This document shows, piece by piece, positions 1 to 8,923 of a stretch of 64,000 nucleotides of DNA. The DNA comes from Sediminibacterium soli. GTDB taxonomy: Bacteria; Bacteroidota; Bacteroidia; Chitinophagales; Chitinophagaceae. How positions within the stretch are numbered: the first letter of the stretch is position 1; the number at the start of each line of letters is the position of its first letter. The notes under the pieces are model-generated. The model did not search any database. It was not told the DNA's origin and saw only the letters and a list, made by a program, of their open reading frames with translations. Location of the stretch: positions 64,387-128,386 of the forward strand of contig NZ_JAACJR010000005.1 of assembly GCF_009939225.1 (NCBI RefSeq), written 5' to 3'. Both the position numbers and the translations under genes were made by a program.

Positions 1-472
1 CGATCTCGTCTTTGCTGTAATCCTTTTCCGCACCCGGTCGCTTCAGCAAAAAAAGATCGAAAGCCACAAACGCAGCCCGCTCGTAAAAAAGCGCTTTGCT
101 GCCGTCGGGCATTTCGTAGTTCACATCGGTACGCACCCAGTCGAGAACAGGCATGAAATTGTAGGTCACCACTTTCAGTCCGCAGGCGGCCAGGTTGAGC
201 AGACTGGTCTTGTAATTATCGATATGCTGCAGGTAATTACCCGACTGGCGTTTGATGTCTTCACTTACCGGCAGACTTTCGATCACGGTCCATGTCAGAC
301 CGGCGGCTTCGATCACCGATTTGCGTTTGTTGATCTCTTCCACTGTCCACACCTCTCCCACGGGAATATGATGCAGTGCGGTTACAACGCCCGCGCAGCC
401 CGCCTGTCGTATGTCTGCCAGACTCACCGGGTCATCCGGACCGAACCAGCGCATGGTTTGATGCATTAACAT
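1..472 (-). CDS. uxuA: Mannonate dehydratase, N-terminal part (runs off the window)
   Basis: UxuA removes water from D-mannonate to give 2-keto-3-deoxygluconate in glucuronate breakdown in the cytoplasm. Translating the minus strand from the ATG at 470-472 gives about 157 residues that follow the family from the start: a [17 protein letters not shown] block, then [25 protein letters not shown] and [15 protein letters not shown] near the window edge. The residues from MRW (452-454) on align best with known UxuA, so a start at 454 or 466 is also possible. The C-terminal part lies outside the window. It is the last visible gene of the minus-strand sugar operon and fits the glucuronic acid freed by the GH67 and GH115 enzymes encoded further right. 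Confidence 0.93.
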   Translation of the reverse strand, partial: MLMHQTMRWFGPDDPVSLADIRQAGCAGVVTALHHIPVGEVWTVEEINKRKSVIEAAGLTWTVIESLPVSEDIKRQSGNYLQHIDNYKTSLLNLAACGLKVVTYNFMPVLDWVRTDVNYEMPDGSKALFYERAAFVAFDLFLLKRPGAEKDYSKDEI

Positions 473-625
473 AGGTATGGTTGAATTGGTAAAAGTTGAT
501 GGGTTGTTTGACATATTGAATAGTCAGGGGGAAATGGAAGACTGATTGCTGAAACGGATTGTTCATCGGAAAATCAATGACCAATGAAACATGTCAACCA
601 GCCAATATTCCCTTTCCCCGGCAGG

Positions 626-2299
626 CTACCAGAAAATAGTGTACAGCGCTGTCAGTATCCCGCACACGATCAGCAGGCCGACGGTGAAACCGGGACTGAG
701 TTTGAACATTTTGGTGTCCACCTCCAGTCCGTGTGGTGTAACGCCATGCCTGTTTTCTATCCTGCTGATGATCCACATACCGAGTATGCACAGGATGAAT
801 ACAAAACCCATCCTGTCGAGGAAGGGTATCTCGTATACGCCTTCCGCATTGGGTACCGAGAACCCGTAAGGCTGCAGGAATGCCAGGTTGGCGAATGAGG
901 GCAGGAATTTAAAAAAGATGGAAAAGGCAAACCCGCCCACCGTTGCAAACAGGGCCGCATTGGAAGTGGTTTTTTTCCAGAAGAAACCGAGTATGAACAT
1001 GGCGAAAATACCGGGCGATACAAAGCCGGTATATTCCTGTATGAATTCAAATCCGCCTTTTTTGTCGATTCCCATGAATGGTGCAATCACCACCGCTACG
1101 ATCAATGATACCACCACGGCTATTTTACCGATGCTTACGATTTTTTTCTCATCGGCTTCGGTGTTGATTTTCTTTTTATAGATATCCAGCGCAAAGATGG
1201 TGGCGATGCTGTTGGCTTTACCGGCCAGCGAAGCCACCACGGCTGCGGTCAGCGCGGCAAAAGCCAGACCTTTGAGACCGGGATTCAAAAGATTCATCAT
1301 TACGGGATAGGCATTGTCCTGTACAAGTTCTCCGCCCACCATCATCTCGCTCTGAAAAGCACCTTCCTTGTACAGTACATAGGCAGCAATACCGGGCAAC
1401 ACCACGATCACGGGCATCAGCAGTTTCAGGAATGCTGCAAACAGGATGCCGTTGCGGGCGGTCTTAAGATCGGCGCCCAGGGCACGCTGCGTGATGTACT
1501 GGTTACAGCCCCAGTAGTTGAGGTTCACGATCCACATACCGCCGATGAGTACGGTGAGACCCGGCAGGCTGATATAATTGGCGTTATCCTGTTTGAGTAT
1601 CATGTGAAAATGGTCATCCGCTTTTTGTGTAAGCAGTTTCAGTCCGCTCAGCACACCATCGCCGCCGAATTTATCCGACACCAGTGACAATGCCAGGTAA
1701 GTGGTGGCAAGACCGCCTACGATCAGGAAAAATACCTGTATCACATCTGTGTATCCGATCACTTTCATACCGCCCAGTGTAATGACCAGCGCAAACACAG
1801 CGAGGAAGATCATGCAGAGATACAGATCCACACCCGATATGGCATGTATGGCCAGTGCGCCAAGGTATAGGATAGAGGTCAGGTTCACCACCACGTACAA
1901 CAGCAGCCAGAATACCGCCATGATCATGGCCACCGTGCCGTTATACCGCTGGTTAAGGAACTGCGGCATGGTGTAAATCTTGTTTTTCAGGTAAACCGGG
2001 ATAAAAAATACGGCAACGATCATCAGTGTGGCTGCCGCCATCCACTCGTAAGTGGAAATGGCAAGACCCATTTTGAACCCGTTACCGCTCATACCGATCA
2101 TCTGCTCCGCCGAGATATTGGAAGCGATCAGCGACGCACCGATGGCCCACCAGGTAAGCGAACCTTCGGCAAGAAAATAATCGTGCGATGCCGTGGTGCC
2201 TGCTTTTTTCTTTCTGCGGTATACCCAGTAGCCATAACTGGCCACGATTACGAAGTAAATCAGGAAAACAACATAGTCTTGTGTTTGGAGGGATTTCAT
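626..2299 (-). CDS. Sodium/sugar symporter, SSS (SGLT-like) family
   Basis: This 557-residue protein is an integral inner-membrane sodium:solute symporter. It resembles the Vibrio sodium/galactose transporter: an early helix, then the block DYFLAEGSLTWWAIGASLIA, NISAEQMIGMSG and YEWMAAATLM in the core helices, with about 14 hydrophobic segments in all. Family members bring sugars in with sodium. The neighbours (arabinose isomerase upstream, mannonate dehydratase downstream) suggest a pentose or uronate substrate, but the sequence does not show which. It is separated from araA by a 202-bp spacer with a heptamer repeat and from uxuA by 153 bp with no feature I recognise. Confidence 0.93.
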   Translation of the reverse strand: MKSLQTQDYVVFLIYFVIVASYGYWVYRRKKKAGTTASHDYFLAEGSLTWWAIGASLIASNISAEQMIGMSGNGFKMGLAISTYEWMAAATLMIVAVFFIPVYLKNKIYTMPQFLNQRYNGTVAMIMAVFWLLLYVVVNLTSILYLGALAIHAISGVDLYLCMIFLAVFALVITLGGMKVIGYTDVIQVFFLIVGGLATTYLALSLVSDKFGGDGVLSGLKLLTQKADDHFHMILKQDNANYISLPGLTVLIGGMWIVNLNYWGCNQYITQRALGADLKTARNGILFAAFLKLLMPVIVVLPGIAAYVLYKEGAFQSEMMVGGELVQDNAYPVMMNLLNPGLKGLAFAALTAAVVASLAGKANSIATIFALDIYKKKINTEADEKKIVSIGKIAVVVSLIVAVVIAPFMGIDKKGGFEFIQEYTGFVSPGIFAMFILGFFWKKTTSNAALFATVGGFAFSIFFKFLPSFANLAFLQPYGFSVPNAEGVYEIPFLDRMGFVFILCILGMWIISRIENRHGVTPHGLEVDTKMFKLSPGFTVGLLIVCGILTALYTIFW

Positions 2300-2397
2300 A
2301 TTGGCGGTTGTTTATTAGCGGTTGTCTGTCAGCCCTGTCTGCTCCACGGCATAAGGAACCTGAACAATTAGGAATATCTTTACACTTTAAACATTTT

Positions 2398-2468
2398 CTC
2401 ACGTCTCACGTCTCACGTCTCACGTCTCACGTCTCACGTCTCACGTCTCACGTCTCACGTCTCACGTC
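2398..2468. repeat. Tandem heptamer repeat (ACGTCTC), nearly ten copies
   Basis: Nine perfect copies of ACGTCTC run from 2401 to 2463, followed by a partial copy. Looser copies (ACGATAA-type and TCTCACA-type variants) continue to about 2512 and reach across the araA stop codon at 2502-2504. It lies in the spacer between araA and the symporter gene. Confidence 0.95.
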
Positions 2469-2501
2469 AACTCACGATAACTCACGTCTCAATCTCACAT
2501 C

Positions 2502-3998
2502 TCACATCTCACCATAGCTTCTCTCATTCCATCTCAGTTCATTTTTCAGTTGCGGCAGCGTGGTATTTTTATCGATGAGTACGAGTTCGATGCCTGCGAT
2601 CTCCGCGAAATCGGCAAGGTGTTCGCTGGTCAGGTTCTGGCTGTAGCAGGTATGGTGCGCGCCCCCGGCCAGTATCCATGCGGTACAGCCGGTATGCATA
2701 TTGGGATACGGCTTCCACAATACACGGGCTACCGGCAGGTTGGGCATGGTATGCATGGGTGCAACGGCGATGACCTCGTTTACCAGCAAACGGAAACGGT
2801 TGCCCATATCGATCACGGAAGCATTCAGCGCGGGACCGGGTGCCGAATTAAACACAAGCCGCACCGGATCGGCTTTGCCGCCGATACCCAGGGGATGGAT
2901 CTCGCAGACAGGTTTTGCATCGGCGATGCTTTCGCATATTTCGAGCATATGGCTGCCGAGCACCATGCGGTTATCGGGGTTGAAATGATAGGTATAGTCT
3001 TCCATGAAGCTGTTGCCCCCTTTCAAACCGGCGGCCATTACTTTCATCGCGCGCACCAGGGCGGCCGTCTTCCAGTCGCCTTCGCCTGCAAAGCCGTACC
3101 CTTTGTTCATGAGGCGCTGTGCCGCAATACCGGGTAACTGTGTCATTCCGTGCAGGTCTTCGAAGGTATCGGTAAAGCCTTTGTAATTACCTGCTTCCAG
3201 AAACGCCTGTAATCCAATTTCTATCCTTGCGGCATCGCGAAGCGAGGTGTGCTGTTCCCCACCCTTCAGCAGGGATGCGGCAAGCGTATAGCTATCGCTG
3301 TATTCTTCCACCAGCCCGTCTACCTGCTGCTCGCTTACTTCTCCGATCGTTTTTACGAGATCACCGATGCCATAGGTATTTACGCTGTAGCCGAACTTTA
3401 TTTCCGCCGCTACCTTATCGCCTTCCGTAACCGCCACATACCGCATATTATCCCCGAAACGCACAAACCTGGCGCCCTGCCAGTCGTGCCATCCGGCTGC
3501 GGCACGCGCCCATATATTGATCTTCTCAATGGATTCCGCATCTTCCCAATGGCCGGCCACCACCTTCCTGTTAAGCCGCATCCTGGTCATCATAAAACCA
3601 AATTCCCTGTCGCCATGCGCCGACTGGTTCAGGTTCATGAAATCCATATCGATCGTTGACCAGGGTATATCGCGGTTGAACTGGGTATGAAAATGCAAAA
3701 TGGGTCTCTGTAAGATCTTCAGTCCGCCTATCCACATTTTGGCCGGAGAGAACGTATGCATCCATGCAATTACGCCGATGCAGTCTGCCGCAGCGTTCGC
3801 CTCCTGGCATACGGCAAAGATCTCTTCGGGTGTGGTAACGGTCGGCTTATGAACGATCGTTACGGGTATCAGCGGATGCCGGTTCAGCGAGTCTGCAATG
3901 GTCATTGCATGTGCCGCCACCTGCTGCAGGGTTTCGGAACCATACAGGTGCTGGCTTCCCGTGATGAACCAGACTTGTTTTGTTTTGATCGTTATCAT
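2502..3998 (-). CDS. araA: L-arabinose isomerase
   Basis: AraA converts L-arabinose to L-ribulose in the cytoplasm with a manganese ion. The 498-residue length is normal for the family. The start ([12 protein letters not shown]) and the metal and catalytic residues match the E. coli enzyme in place: E306 in AGEGDWKT, E333 in [10 protein letters not shown]350 in VLGSHMLE, and the histidine pair at 448-449 in GGAHHT. The gene sits 26 bp after galM in the minus-strand operon. No araB or araD is visible in the window, so the next steps must be encoded elsewhere. The final codons overlap the edge of the heptamer-like repeat tract. Confidence 0.98.
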   Translation of the reverse strand: MITIKTKQVWFITGSQHLYGSETLQQVAAHAMTIADSLNRHPLIPVTIVHKPTVTTPEEIFAVCQEANAAADCIGVIAWMHTFSPAKMWIGGLKILQRPILHFHTQFNRDIPWSTIDMDFMNLNQSAHGDREFGFMMTRMRLNRKVVAGHWEDAESIEKINIWARAAAGWHDWQGARFVRFGDNMRYVAVTEGDKVAAEIKFGYSVNTYGIGDLVKTIGEVSEQQVDGLVEEYSDSYTLAASLLKGGEQHTSLRDAARIEIGLQAFLEAGNYKGFTDTFEDLHGMTQLPGIAAQRLMNKGYGFAGEGDWKTAALVRAMKVMAAGLKGGNSFMEDYTYHFNPDNRMVLGSHMLEICESIADAKPVCEIHPLGIGGKADPVRLVFNSAPGPALNASVIDMGNRFRLLVNEVIAVAPMHTMPNLPVARVLWKPYPNMHTGCTAWILAGGAHHTCYSQNLTSEHLADFAEIAGIELVLIDKNTTLPQLKNELRWNERSYGEM

Positions 3999-4024
3999 GA
4001 ATAATGGGATAAACTGCTTACTGA

Positions 4025-5134
4025 TTATTTTACGGAGAACTTGTAGAGGGTTGCCTGCTGGTAGGTTTCACCGGGTCTCAGGATCGTATTGGGAAAAGCG
4101 GGCTGATTGGGTCCATCGGGAAAATGCTGTGTTTCCAGGCAGAGCCCGGCATGCTTCACGATCTTCTTACCTGTTCTGTCACGCAGGCTGCCGTCGAGAA
4201 AATTGCCGGTATAGAACTGTATACCCGGTTGTGTGGTGCGCACTTCCATCATACGGCCGCTTGCCGAATCATATAATACCGCCGCCTGTTTCCATCCTTC
4301 CACAGACGGGTTCAATACCCAGTTATGATCGTAACCACCTTTTACGGATGCGATATCCCTGCCGATTTTTTTGGTATTGGTAAAATCCATCGGCGTTCCC
4401 TTTACATCGGGGAGCTTTCCGGTGGGTATCAGCTGGTCGTTCACCTCGGTGAATTTATCGGCGTTGATCATGATCATATGATGCAGCACCGTACTGTCTT
4501 TACCGGCCGACAGGTTAAAATAGGCATGGTTGGTGAGGTTGACCGGCGTGGCCTTATCGGTTGTTGCCGAATACGATATCTTCAACGCATTGTCTGCCGT
4601 AACGGTATACAATACCACCACCGTTACCGCGCCCGGGTAGCCCTCCTCCCCGTCTTTACTCACGTAAGCCAGTTGCAGGGTGCTGTCCGTATACTGGTCG
4701 GCCTGCCAGATCACTTTGTCAAATCCTTTCAGCCCGCCATGCAGGGCATTGTTGCCATTGTTCCTGGCAAGGGTATAGGTTTTGCCTTCAAGGGTAAATG
4801 TTCCCTGTGCAATGCGGTTTGCATACCGGCCTACCAGGCAGCCGAAATAGGGGTTTCCCTTTTGCAGGTATCCTGCCAGCGAATCGTATCCCAGCACCAC
4901 ATCTCCCAGATTGCCCGTTCTGTCGGGCACAAACAGGTTGGTAATGGTGCCACCATAGTTGAGGATCTTTACCTGCATGCCATTGGCATTGTATAAAGTA
5001 TACTGGCGCACGGTATCCCTGCCGATCACACCGTACTGCTTTGCGGTATCGCGATAGATATCACCCGAAGGTGCGTCGTTACAGGCAGCCGCAAGAACGA
5101 CCGGGACTGACAGGAATACAAAAAATCGTTTCAT
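4025..5134 (-). CDS. galM: Aldose 1-epimerase, lipoprotein
   Basis: The 369-residue protein is a galactose mutarotase that interconverts the alpha and beta anomers of free sugars. The N-terminus is a lipoprotein signal with lipobox LAAAC (Cys18), so it should be anchored in a membrane facing the periplasm. The catalytic histidine lies in [10 protein letters not shown] and the catalytic glutamate in [13 protein letters not shown], with [10 protein letters not shown] typical of the substrate pocket. It lies 26 bp upstream of araA, and 142 bp after the HAD gene. That spacer holds a perfect hairpin (5158-5186). Its likely job is to equilibrate released xylose and arabinose before uptake. Confidence 0.95.
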   Translation of the reverse strand: MKRFFVFLSVPVVLAAACNDAPSGDIYRDTAKQYGVIGRDTVRQYTLYNANGMQVKILNYGGTITNLFVPDRTGNLGDVVLGYDSLAGYLQKGNPYFGCLVGRYANRIAQGTFTLEGKTYTLARNNGNNALHGGLKGFDKVIWQADQYTDSTLQLAYVSKDGEEGYPGAVTVVVLYTVTADNALKISYSATTDKATPVNLTNHAYFNLSAGKDSTVLHHMIMINADKFTEVNDQLIPTGKLPDVKGTPMDFTNTKKIGRDIASVKGGYDHNWVLNPSVEGWKQAAVLYDSASGRMMEVRTTQPGIQFYTGNFLDGSLRDRTGKKIVKHAGLCLETQHFPDGPNQPAFPNTILRPGETYQQATLYKFSVK

Positions 5135-5157
5135 AATGGCGGGTTATATCGTGAACG

Positions 5158-5186
5158 GGAGTATGGTCCGCAGCGGACCATACTCC
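5158..5186. repeat. Perfect 13-bp inverted repeat in the galM leader
   Basis: The arms GGAGTATGGTCCG and CGGACCATACTCC are separated by three bases. The hairpin ends about 24 bases before the galM start codon and has no T-run on the minus strand, so it does not look like an ordinary terminator. Confidence 0.85.
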
Positions 5187-5276
5187 TTTATCAACGCAGG
5201 TCTAATCGTTATGCAGCCGGCTTGCCTTTGTTCCTATTTTACCGCAACCGGTCTTTCTGCACTATATCGGTATTCA

Positions 5277-5927
5277 TCAAAACAGCCGATCAAGCTGCGG
5301 ATCGCTGTAATCGTCTATGAAAAACAGGATATTGGGGTTGCTGAACTCCTCCCTGGTATGCATGGTGGTGATCACCACAGCCTGCATACCGGCATTTGCC
5401 GCAGCTTCCACACCCTTGGGCGAATCCTCGAACACAATACAGTCTGCATAGGCAACGCCCAGCAGATCGGCGCATTTGATATAGGTTTCGGGATCAGGCT
5501 TGCTATCCTTTACATCATCCGCACTGACAATGGTGCCGAAATAATCCCGCAGATCCAGTCCGTCCAGTACAAAATCAATATTGAACATGATCGCCGCAGA
5601 ACCGATGGCCATGGGAATACGCGCTGTTTTTGCCTTATCCAGGAAAGCCGGTAACCCGCCGATCAGATGAAGCATAGAGCGGTATGCCTGCTGGTATTGT
5701 TTTTCCTTGTCGTAGCTCATCAGGTTCTTTTCATCGATCGAAAAACGACCCGGGAAAACCCTTTCCAGCAACTCGTCGTTCTTTCCATAGCATTCCGCTT
5801 TCGTTCTTTCCATGCTGATTTCCGCACCGAGTGAATTCAATATCGTATGCCATGCCCTGATATGGAAAGCCATATCATCAATCATTGTTCCGTTCAGATC
5901 GAACAGGAACGCCTTCTGTTTATCCAT
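5277..5927 (-). CDS. HAD-family phosphatase or beta-phosphoglucomutase-like protein
   Basis: This 216-residue cytoplasmic protein has the haloacid dehalogenase fold with a helical cap of the beta-phosphoglucomutase subfamily. Motif I is FLFDLNGTMID, so the nucleophile is Asp10, but the usual second aspartate is Asn12. Motif II is IGSA, motif III the lysine in DSKPDP, and motif IV is VFEDSPKG. The stop lies 142 bp before galM and the start 12 bp after xylA, so it is co-transcribed with pentose genes. It may act on a sugar phosphate. The missing acid/base residue makes normal phosphatase or mutase chemistry uncertain. Confidence 0.88.
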   Translation of the reverse strand: MDKQKAFLFDLNGTMIDDMAFHIRAWHTILNSLGAEISMERTKAECYGKNDELLERVFPGRFSIDEKNLMSYDKEKQYQQAYRSMLHLIGGLPAFLDKAKTARIPMAIGSAAIMFNIDFVLDGLDLRDYFGTIVSADDVKDSKPDPETYIKCADLLGVAYADCIVFEDSPKGVEAAANAGMQAVVITTMHTREEFSNPNILFFIDDYSDPQLDRLF

Positions 5928-5939
5928 CCTGTCTTTTCC

Positions 5940-7268
5940 TCAAATATAACGGTTGATCAGGTTTTCGAGGTATTCCTGTTTACCGCTGGTTACTTTGGGT
6001 TCTCCGTTTGCCACGGCATGATCGCGCAGTTGCTCGAGCGATACCTGGCCGTTTTCAAAATCTTTACCTGCACCGCTGTCGAACGATGCATAGCGATCCC
6101 TGCGTATTTTACGGTAATCGGATTTCTGCAGCACTTCGTCTGCAATCACCAGTGCGCGCGCAAACACATCCATACCGCCGATATGTGCATAGAACAGGTC
6201 GAGCGGGTCTGTTGAGTTCCTTCTTCTTTTTGCGTCGAAGTTGATACCGCCGCCGGCAAACCCGCCTGCTTCCAGGATCACCAGCATGGTTTCTGCCATT
6301 TCGTTGATGTTATTGGGGAACTGGTCTGTATCCCACCCGTTCTGGTAGTCTCCGCGGTTGGCATCAATGCTGCCCAGCATACCGGCGTCTGCAGCCACCT
6401 GCAGATCGTGCTGGAAAGTATGCCCGGCAAGTGTTGCATGGTTCACTTCTATGTTCAGTTTGAAATCGTTCTGCAGATCATACTGACGCAGGAAACCGAT
6501 CACCGTTTCGGCATCATAATCGTACTGGTGTTTGCTTGGCTCGCAGGGTTTGGGCTCGATAAAGAAAGTTCCTTTGAAACCCTGTTTCCGTGCATAGTCT
6601 TTGGCTGTATGAAGAAAGCGGGCCATATGTTCTTTCTCGCGTTTCATATCGGTGTTCAGCAGGGTCATATACCCTTCGCGGCCACCCCAGAACACATAGT
6701 TTTCTCCTCCCAGGGCGATGGTTGCGTCGAGCGCCGCTTTTACCTGTGCACCGCCATGCGCCAGCACCTGAAAATCGGGATTGGTGGCCGCACCGTTCAT
6801 ATAACGGCGGTTGCTGAAAAGATTGGCTGTACCCCACAGCAGTTTTACACCGCTGTTGGTCTGTTTTTGTCTGGCATATTCCACCATTGCCTGCAGCCTG
6901 CGCTCGTTTTCGAGCACATCATTGGTGTAATCCACCACATCCACATCGTGAAAGCAATAGTATGGTATGTTCATTTTGGTAATGAACTCAAATGCGGCAT
7001 CCATTTTATCTTTTGCCCTTGCCACCGCGTCCTGCTTTGCATTCCATGCATACAGGTGCGTGGGTTCGCCAAACGGGTCGCCCCCGTTTCCGCAGAAGCT
7101 ATGCCAGTAGGCGCAGGCAAACCGCAGCCATTCTTTCATAGGCTTGCCGGCTACTACCCTGTTCTCGTCATACCAGCGGAACGCCAGCGGGTTATCGCTG
7201 TTCAGTCCTTCGAACTTCACCTGGTCTACTTCTTTAAAAAAAGTCTGGTCTCCAGTTACAACTTTCAT
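5940..7268 (-). CDS. xylA: Xylose isomerase
   Basis: XylA converts D-xylose to D-xylulose in the cytoplasm. It is 442 residues long, like the class II (E. coli type) enzymes. The key residues are present with a constant shift of six from E. coli: H107 and D110 in CFHDVDVV, E238 and K240 in FIEPKP, E274 and H277 in NIEVNHATL, and the later metal site in DANRGD and NFDAKRRR. The gene lies 24 bp after xylB and 12 bp before the HAD gene, which indicates one transcript. Confidence 0.98.
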   Translation of the reverse strand: MKVVTGDQTFFKEVDQVKFEGLNSDNPLAFRWYDENRVVAGKPMKEWLRFACAYWHSFCGNGGDPFGEPTHLYAWNAKQDAVARAKDKMDAAFEFITKMNIPYYCFHDVDVVDYTNDVLENERRLQAMVEYARQKQTNSGVKLLWGTANLFSNRRYMNGAATNPDFQVLAHGGAQVKAALDATIALGGENYVFWGGREGYMTLLNTDMKREKEHMARFLHTAKDYARKQGFKGTFFIEPKPCEPSKHQYDYDAETVIGFLRQYDLQNDFKLNIEVNHATLAGHTFQHDLQVAADAGMLGSIDANRGDYQNGWDTDQFPNNINEMAETMLVILEAGGFAGGGINFDAKRRRNSTDPLDLFYAHIGGMDVFARALVIADEVLQKSDYRKIRRDRYASFDSGAGKDFENGQVSLEQLRDHAVANGEPKVTSGKQEYLENLINRYI

Positions 7269-7292
7269 TTTTGGTCGGTTTTATGTGTCAAT

Positions 7293-8780
7293 TTATGCTT
7301 GTTTCTTCAATTGCTGCTCCAGTAGGCTTTTCCAGCCCTCGTACAGTCCGTTATAGGCCGCTGCGTTCGAAGGCGCCACCCATTGCAGGCATTTCATATT
7401 GGCGAACGCTTCTTTTTCGTTTGCATACACGCCTGCACCCAGTCCTGCACCGATGGCCGCGCCCACGCTGCCATCGCAGGCATACAATTCAACCGGTACG
7501 TTCAGCGCGTTGACAAATGCCTGCACAAATACATCGCTCAGGAACAGGTTGGCTTTGCCGGCCCTGATCACCGATGGCTGCAGGCCGTTTTCGCGCATGA
7601 TATCCAATCCGTAACGGAATGAGCAGGCGATACCTTCCTGCACCGAACGATACAGGTGTGATGCGGTATGCTTGTTAAGATCGATGTTGTGAAAATGTGC
7701 GCCCACAGTTTCGTTGTTCAGCATCCTTTCCGCCCCGTTGCCAAAGGGCAGTACAAACAATCCCTCGCTGCCCTCGGGCGCCTGTGCAGCCGCTTCGTTC
7801 ATCTGCGCATAGCCCAGCTGACCACCGGTCATGCGGCGCACCCAGTTGTTCATGATGCCGGTGCCGTTGATGCAAAGCAATACACCCAGGCGTTTCTGCC
7901 CGCCGGTATGGTTTACATGCGCAAACGTATTGACACGCGACTGCCGGTCGTATGCCAGCGTATCGCTTACGCTGTATATCACACCCGAAGTGCCGGCGGT
8001 GGCGGCCACTTCGCCGGGTTGCAGCACGTTAAGCGATAATGCATTGTTCAGCTGGTCGCCGGCTTTGTAAGACACGGGGATCCCCGGCTTCAGCAAAAGA
8101 TTGCCGGCGATATCTTCCTTCAGCTGTCCGTGTTCTGAAAATACTTTCTGTATGCGCGGAACAAAGGATCTGTCGAATCCGAAATAGGAAAACACGTCTG
8201 CAGACAGCGTATCTTTCGGAAAATCCCAAAAGATCCCCTCTGATAGTGCCGAAGGCGTGGTGGTTGTTTCACCGGTAAGTTTCATCGAGATAAAATCGCC
8301 CGGCAACAAAAACTTATCTGCCTGCGCATATATTTCCGGTTCATTCTCCTTTACCCAGGCAAGCTTGGAAGCAGTGAAATTACCGGGGGAGTTCAGCAGC
8401 GAGGCAAGACAGTTTTCTTCTCCGACAGACCTGAACGCCTGGTTACCGATGTTCACCGCGCGGCTGTCGCACCAGATAATGCTGTCGCGAAGCACCTGCT
8501 GCTGTCTGTCTACCAGCACCAGCCCGTGCATCTGGTAGGCGATTCCGATCGCCCCGATGTCTTTGGAGTTGTATTTTTTAGAAGCATGCGCCTTGTGAAT
8601 GGCTTCCTGCACATGCAGCCACCACATGGCGGGCGACTGTTCTGCCCAGCCCGGCCGGTGGGATACGATACCTGTTTCCGTTTCCGGATATTGTGCCGAT
8701 ACGATGCATTGCTGTGTGCCGGCGTCCACCACCGAAACTTTGATCGAGGAGGTGCCGACATCTATTCCTAATAATAACAT
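7293..8780 (-). CDS. xylB: Xylulokinase
   Basis: This 495-residue FGGY-family kinase phosphorylates D-xylulose to xylulose 5-phosphate for the pentose phosphate pathway. The N-terminal ATPase motif LLGIDVGTSSIKVSVVD, the substrate-side GIAYQMHGLVLVD and the catalytic aspartate region AGDQLNNALSLN are visible, with the second ATP site near the C-terminus (GSVGAAIGAG). It is the first gene of the minus-strand metabolic operon (xylB-xylA-HAD-galM-araA-symporter-uxuA). Upstream there is a terminator for the GH10 gene at 8831-8863. That leaves about 50 bp for its own promoter, in which I see no convincing Bacteroidota promoter. Confidence 0.96.
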   Translation of the reverse strand: MLLLGIDVGTSSIKVSVVDAGTQQCIVSAQYPETETGIVSHRPGWAEQSPAMWWLHVQEAIHKAHASKKYNSKDIGAIGIAYQMHGLVLVDRQQQVLRDSIIWCDSRAVNIGNQAFRSVGEENCLASLLNSPGNFTASKLAWVKENEPEIYAQADKFLLPGDFISMKLTGETTTTPSALSEGIFWDFPKDTLSADVFSYFGFDRSFVPRIQKVFSEHGQLKEDIAGNLLLKPGIPVSYKAGDQLNNALSLNVLQPGEVAATAGTSGVIYSVSDTLAYDRQSRVNTFAHVNHTGGQKRLGVLLCINGTGIMNNWVRRMTGGQLGYAQMNEAAAQAPEGSEGLFVLPFGNGAERMLNNETVGAHFHNIDLNKHTASHLYRSVQEGIACSFRYGLDIMRENGLQPSVIRAGKANLFLSDVFVQAFVNALNVPVELYACDGSVGAAIGAGLGAGVYANEKEAFANMKCLQWVAPSNAAAYNGLYEGWKSLLEQQLKKQA

Positions 8781-8830
8781 GTACGCTGTTTATAAAATTC
8801 TCTCAAGTTACGTCATCGATTCGAGTGAGA

Positions 8831-8863
8831 AAGAAAAAGCCACCAGGGAAGAATCCCCGGTGG
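8831..8863 (-). terminator. Rho-independent terminator after the GH10 gene
   Basis: On the minus strand the arms CCACCGGGGA and TCCCTGGTGG form a stem with a four-base loop, followed by CTTTTTCTTT. It lies 60 bp past the GH10 stop and before xylB, so the sus unit and the xylB operon are probably separate transcripts. Confidence 0.75.
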
Positions 8864-8923
8864 GACTGCCTAAATTGCTCACTATTGTAACCAAGCGTTC
8901 AAATTTTCGTTTTGGGTTCCGCC

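Noticed and set aside
2398..2512. Possible CRISPR array
   Set aside because: The unit is seven bases without unique spacers, so it is a simple tandem repeat.
6408..7325. A 305-codon open frame on the plus strand
   Set aside because: It is antisense to xylA, whose active-site residues are all in place.
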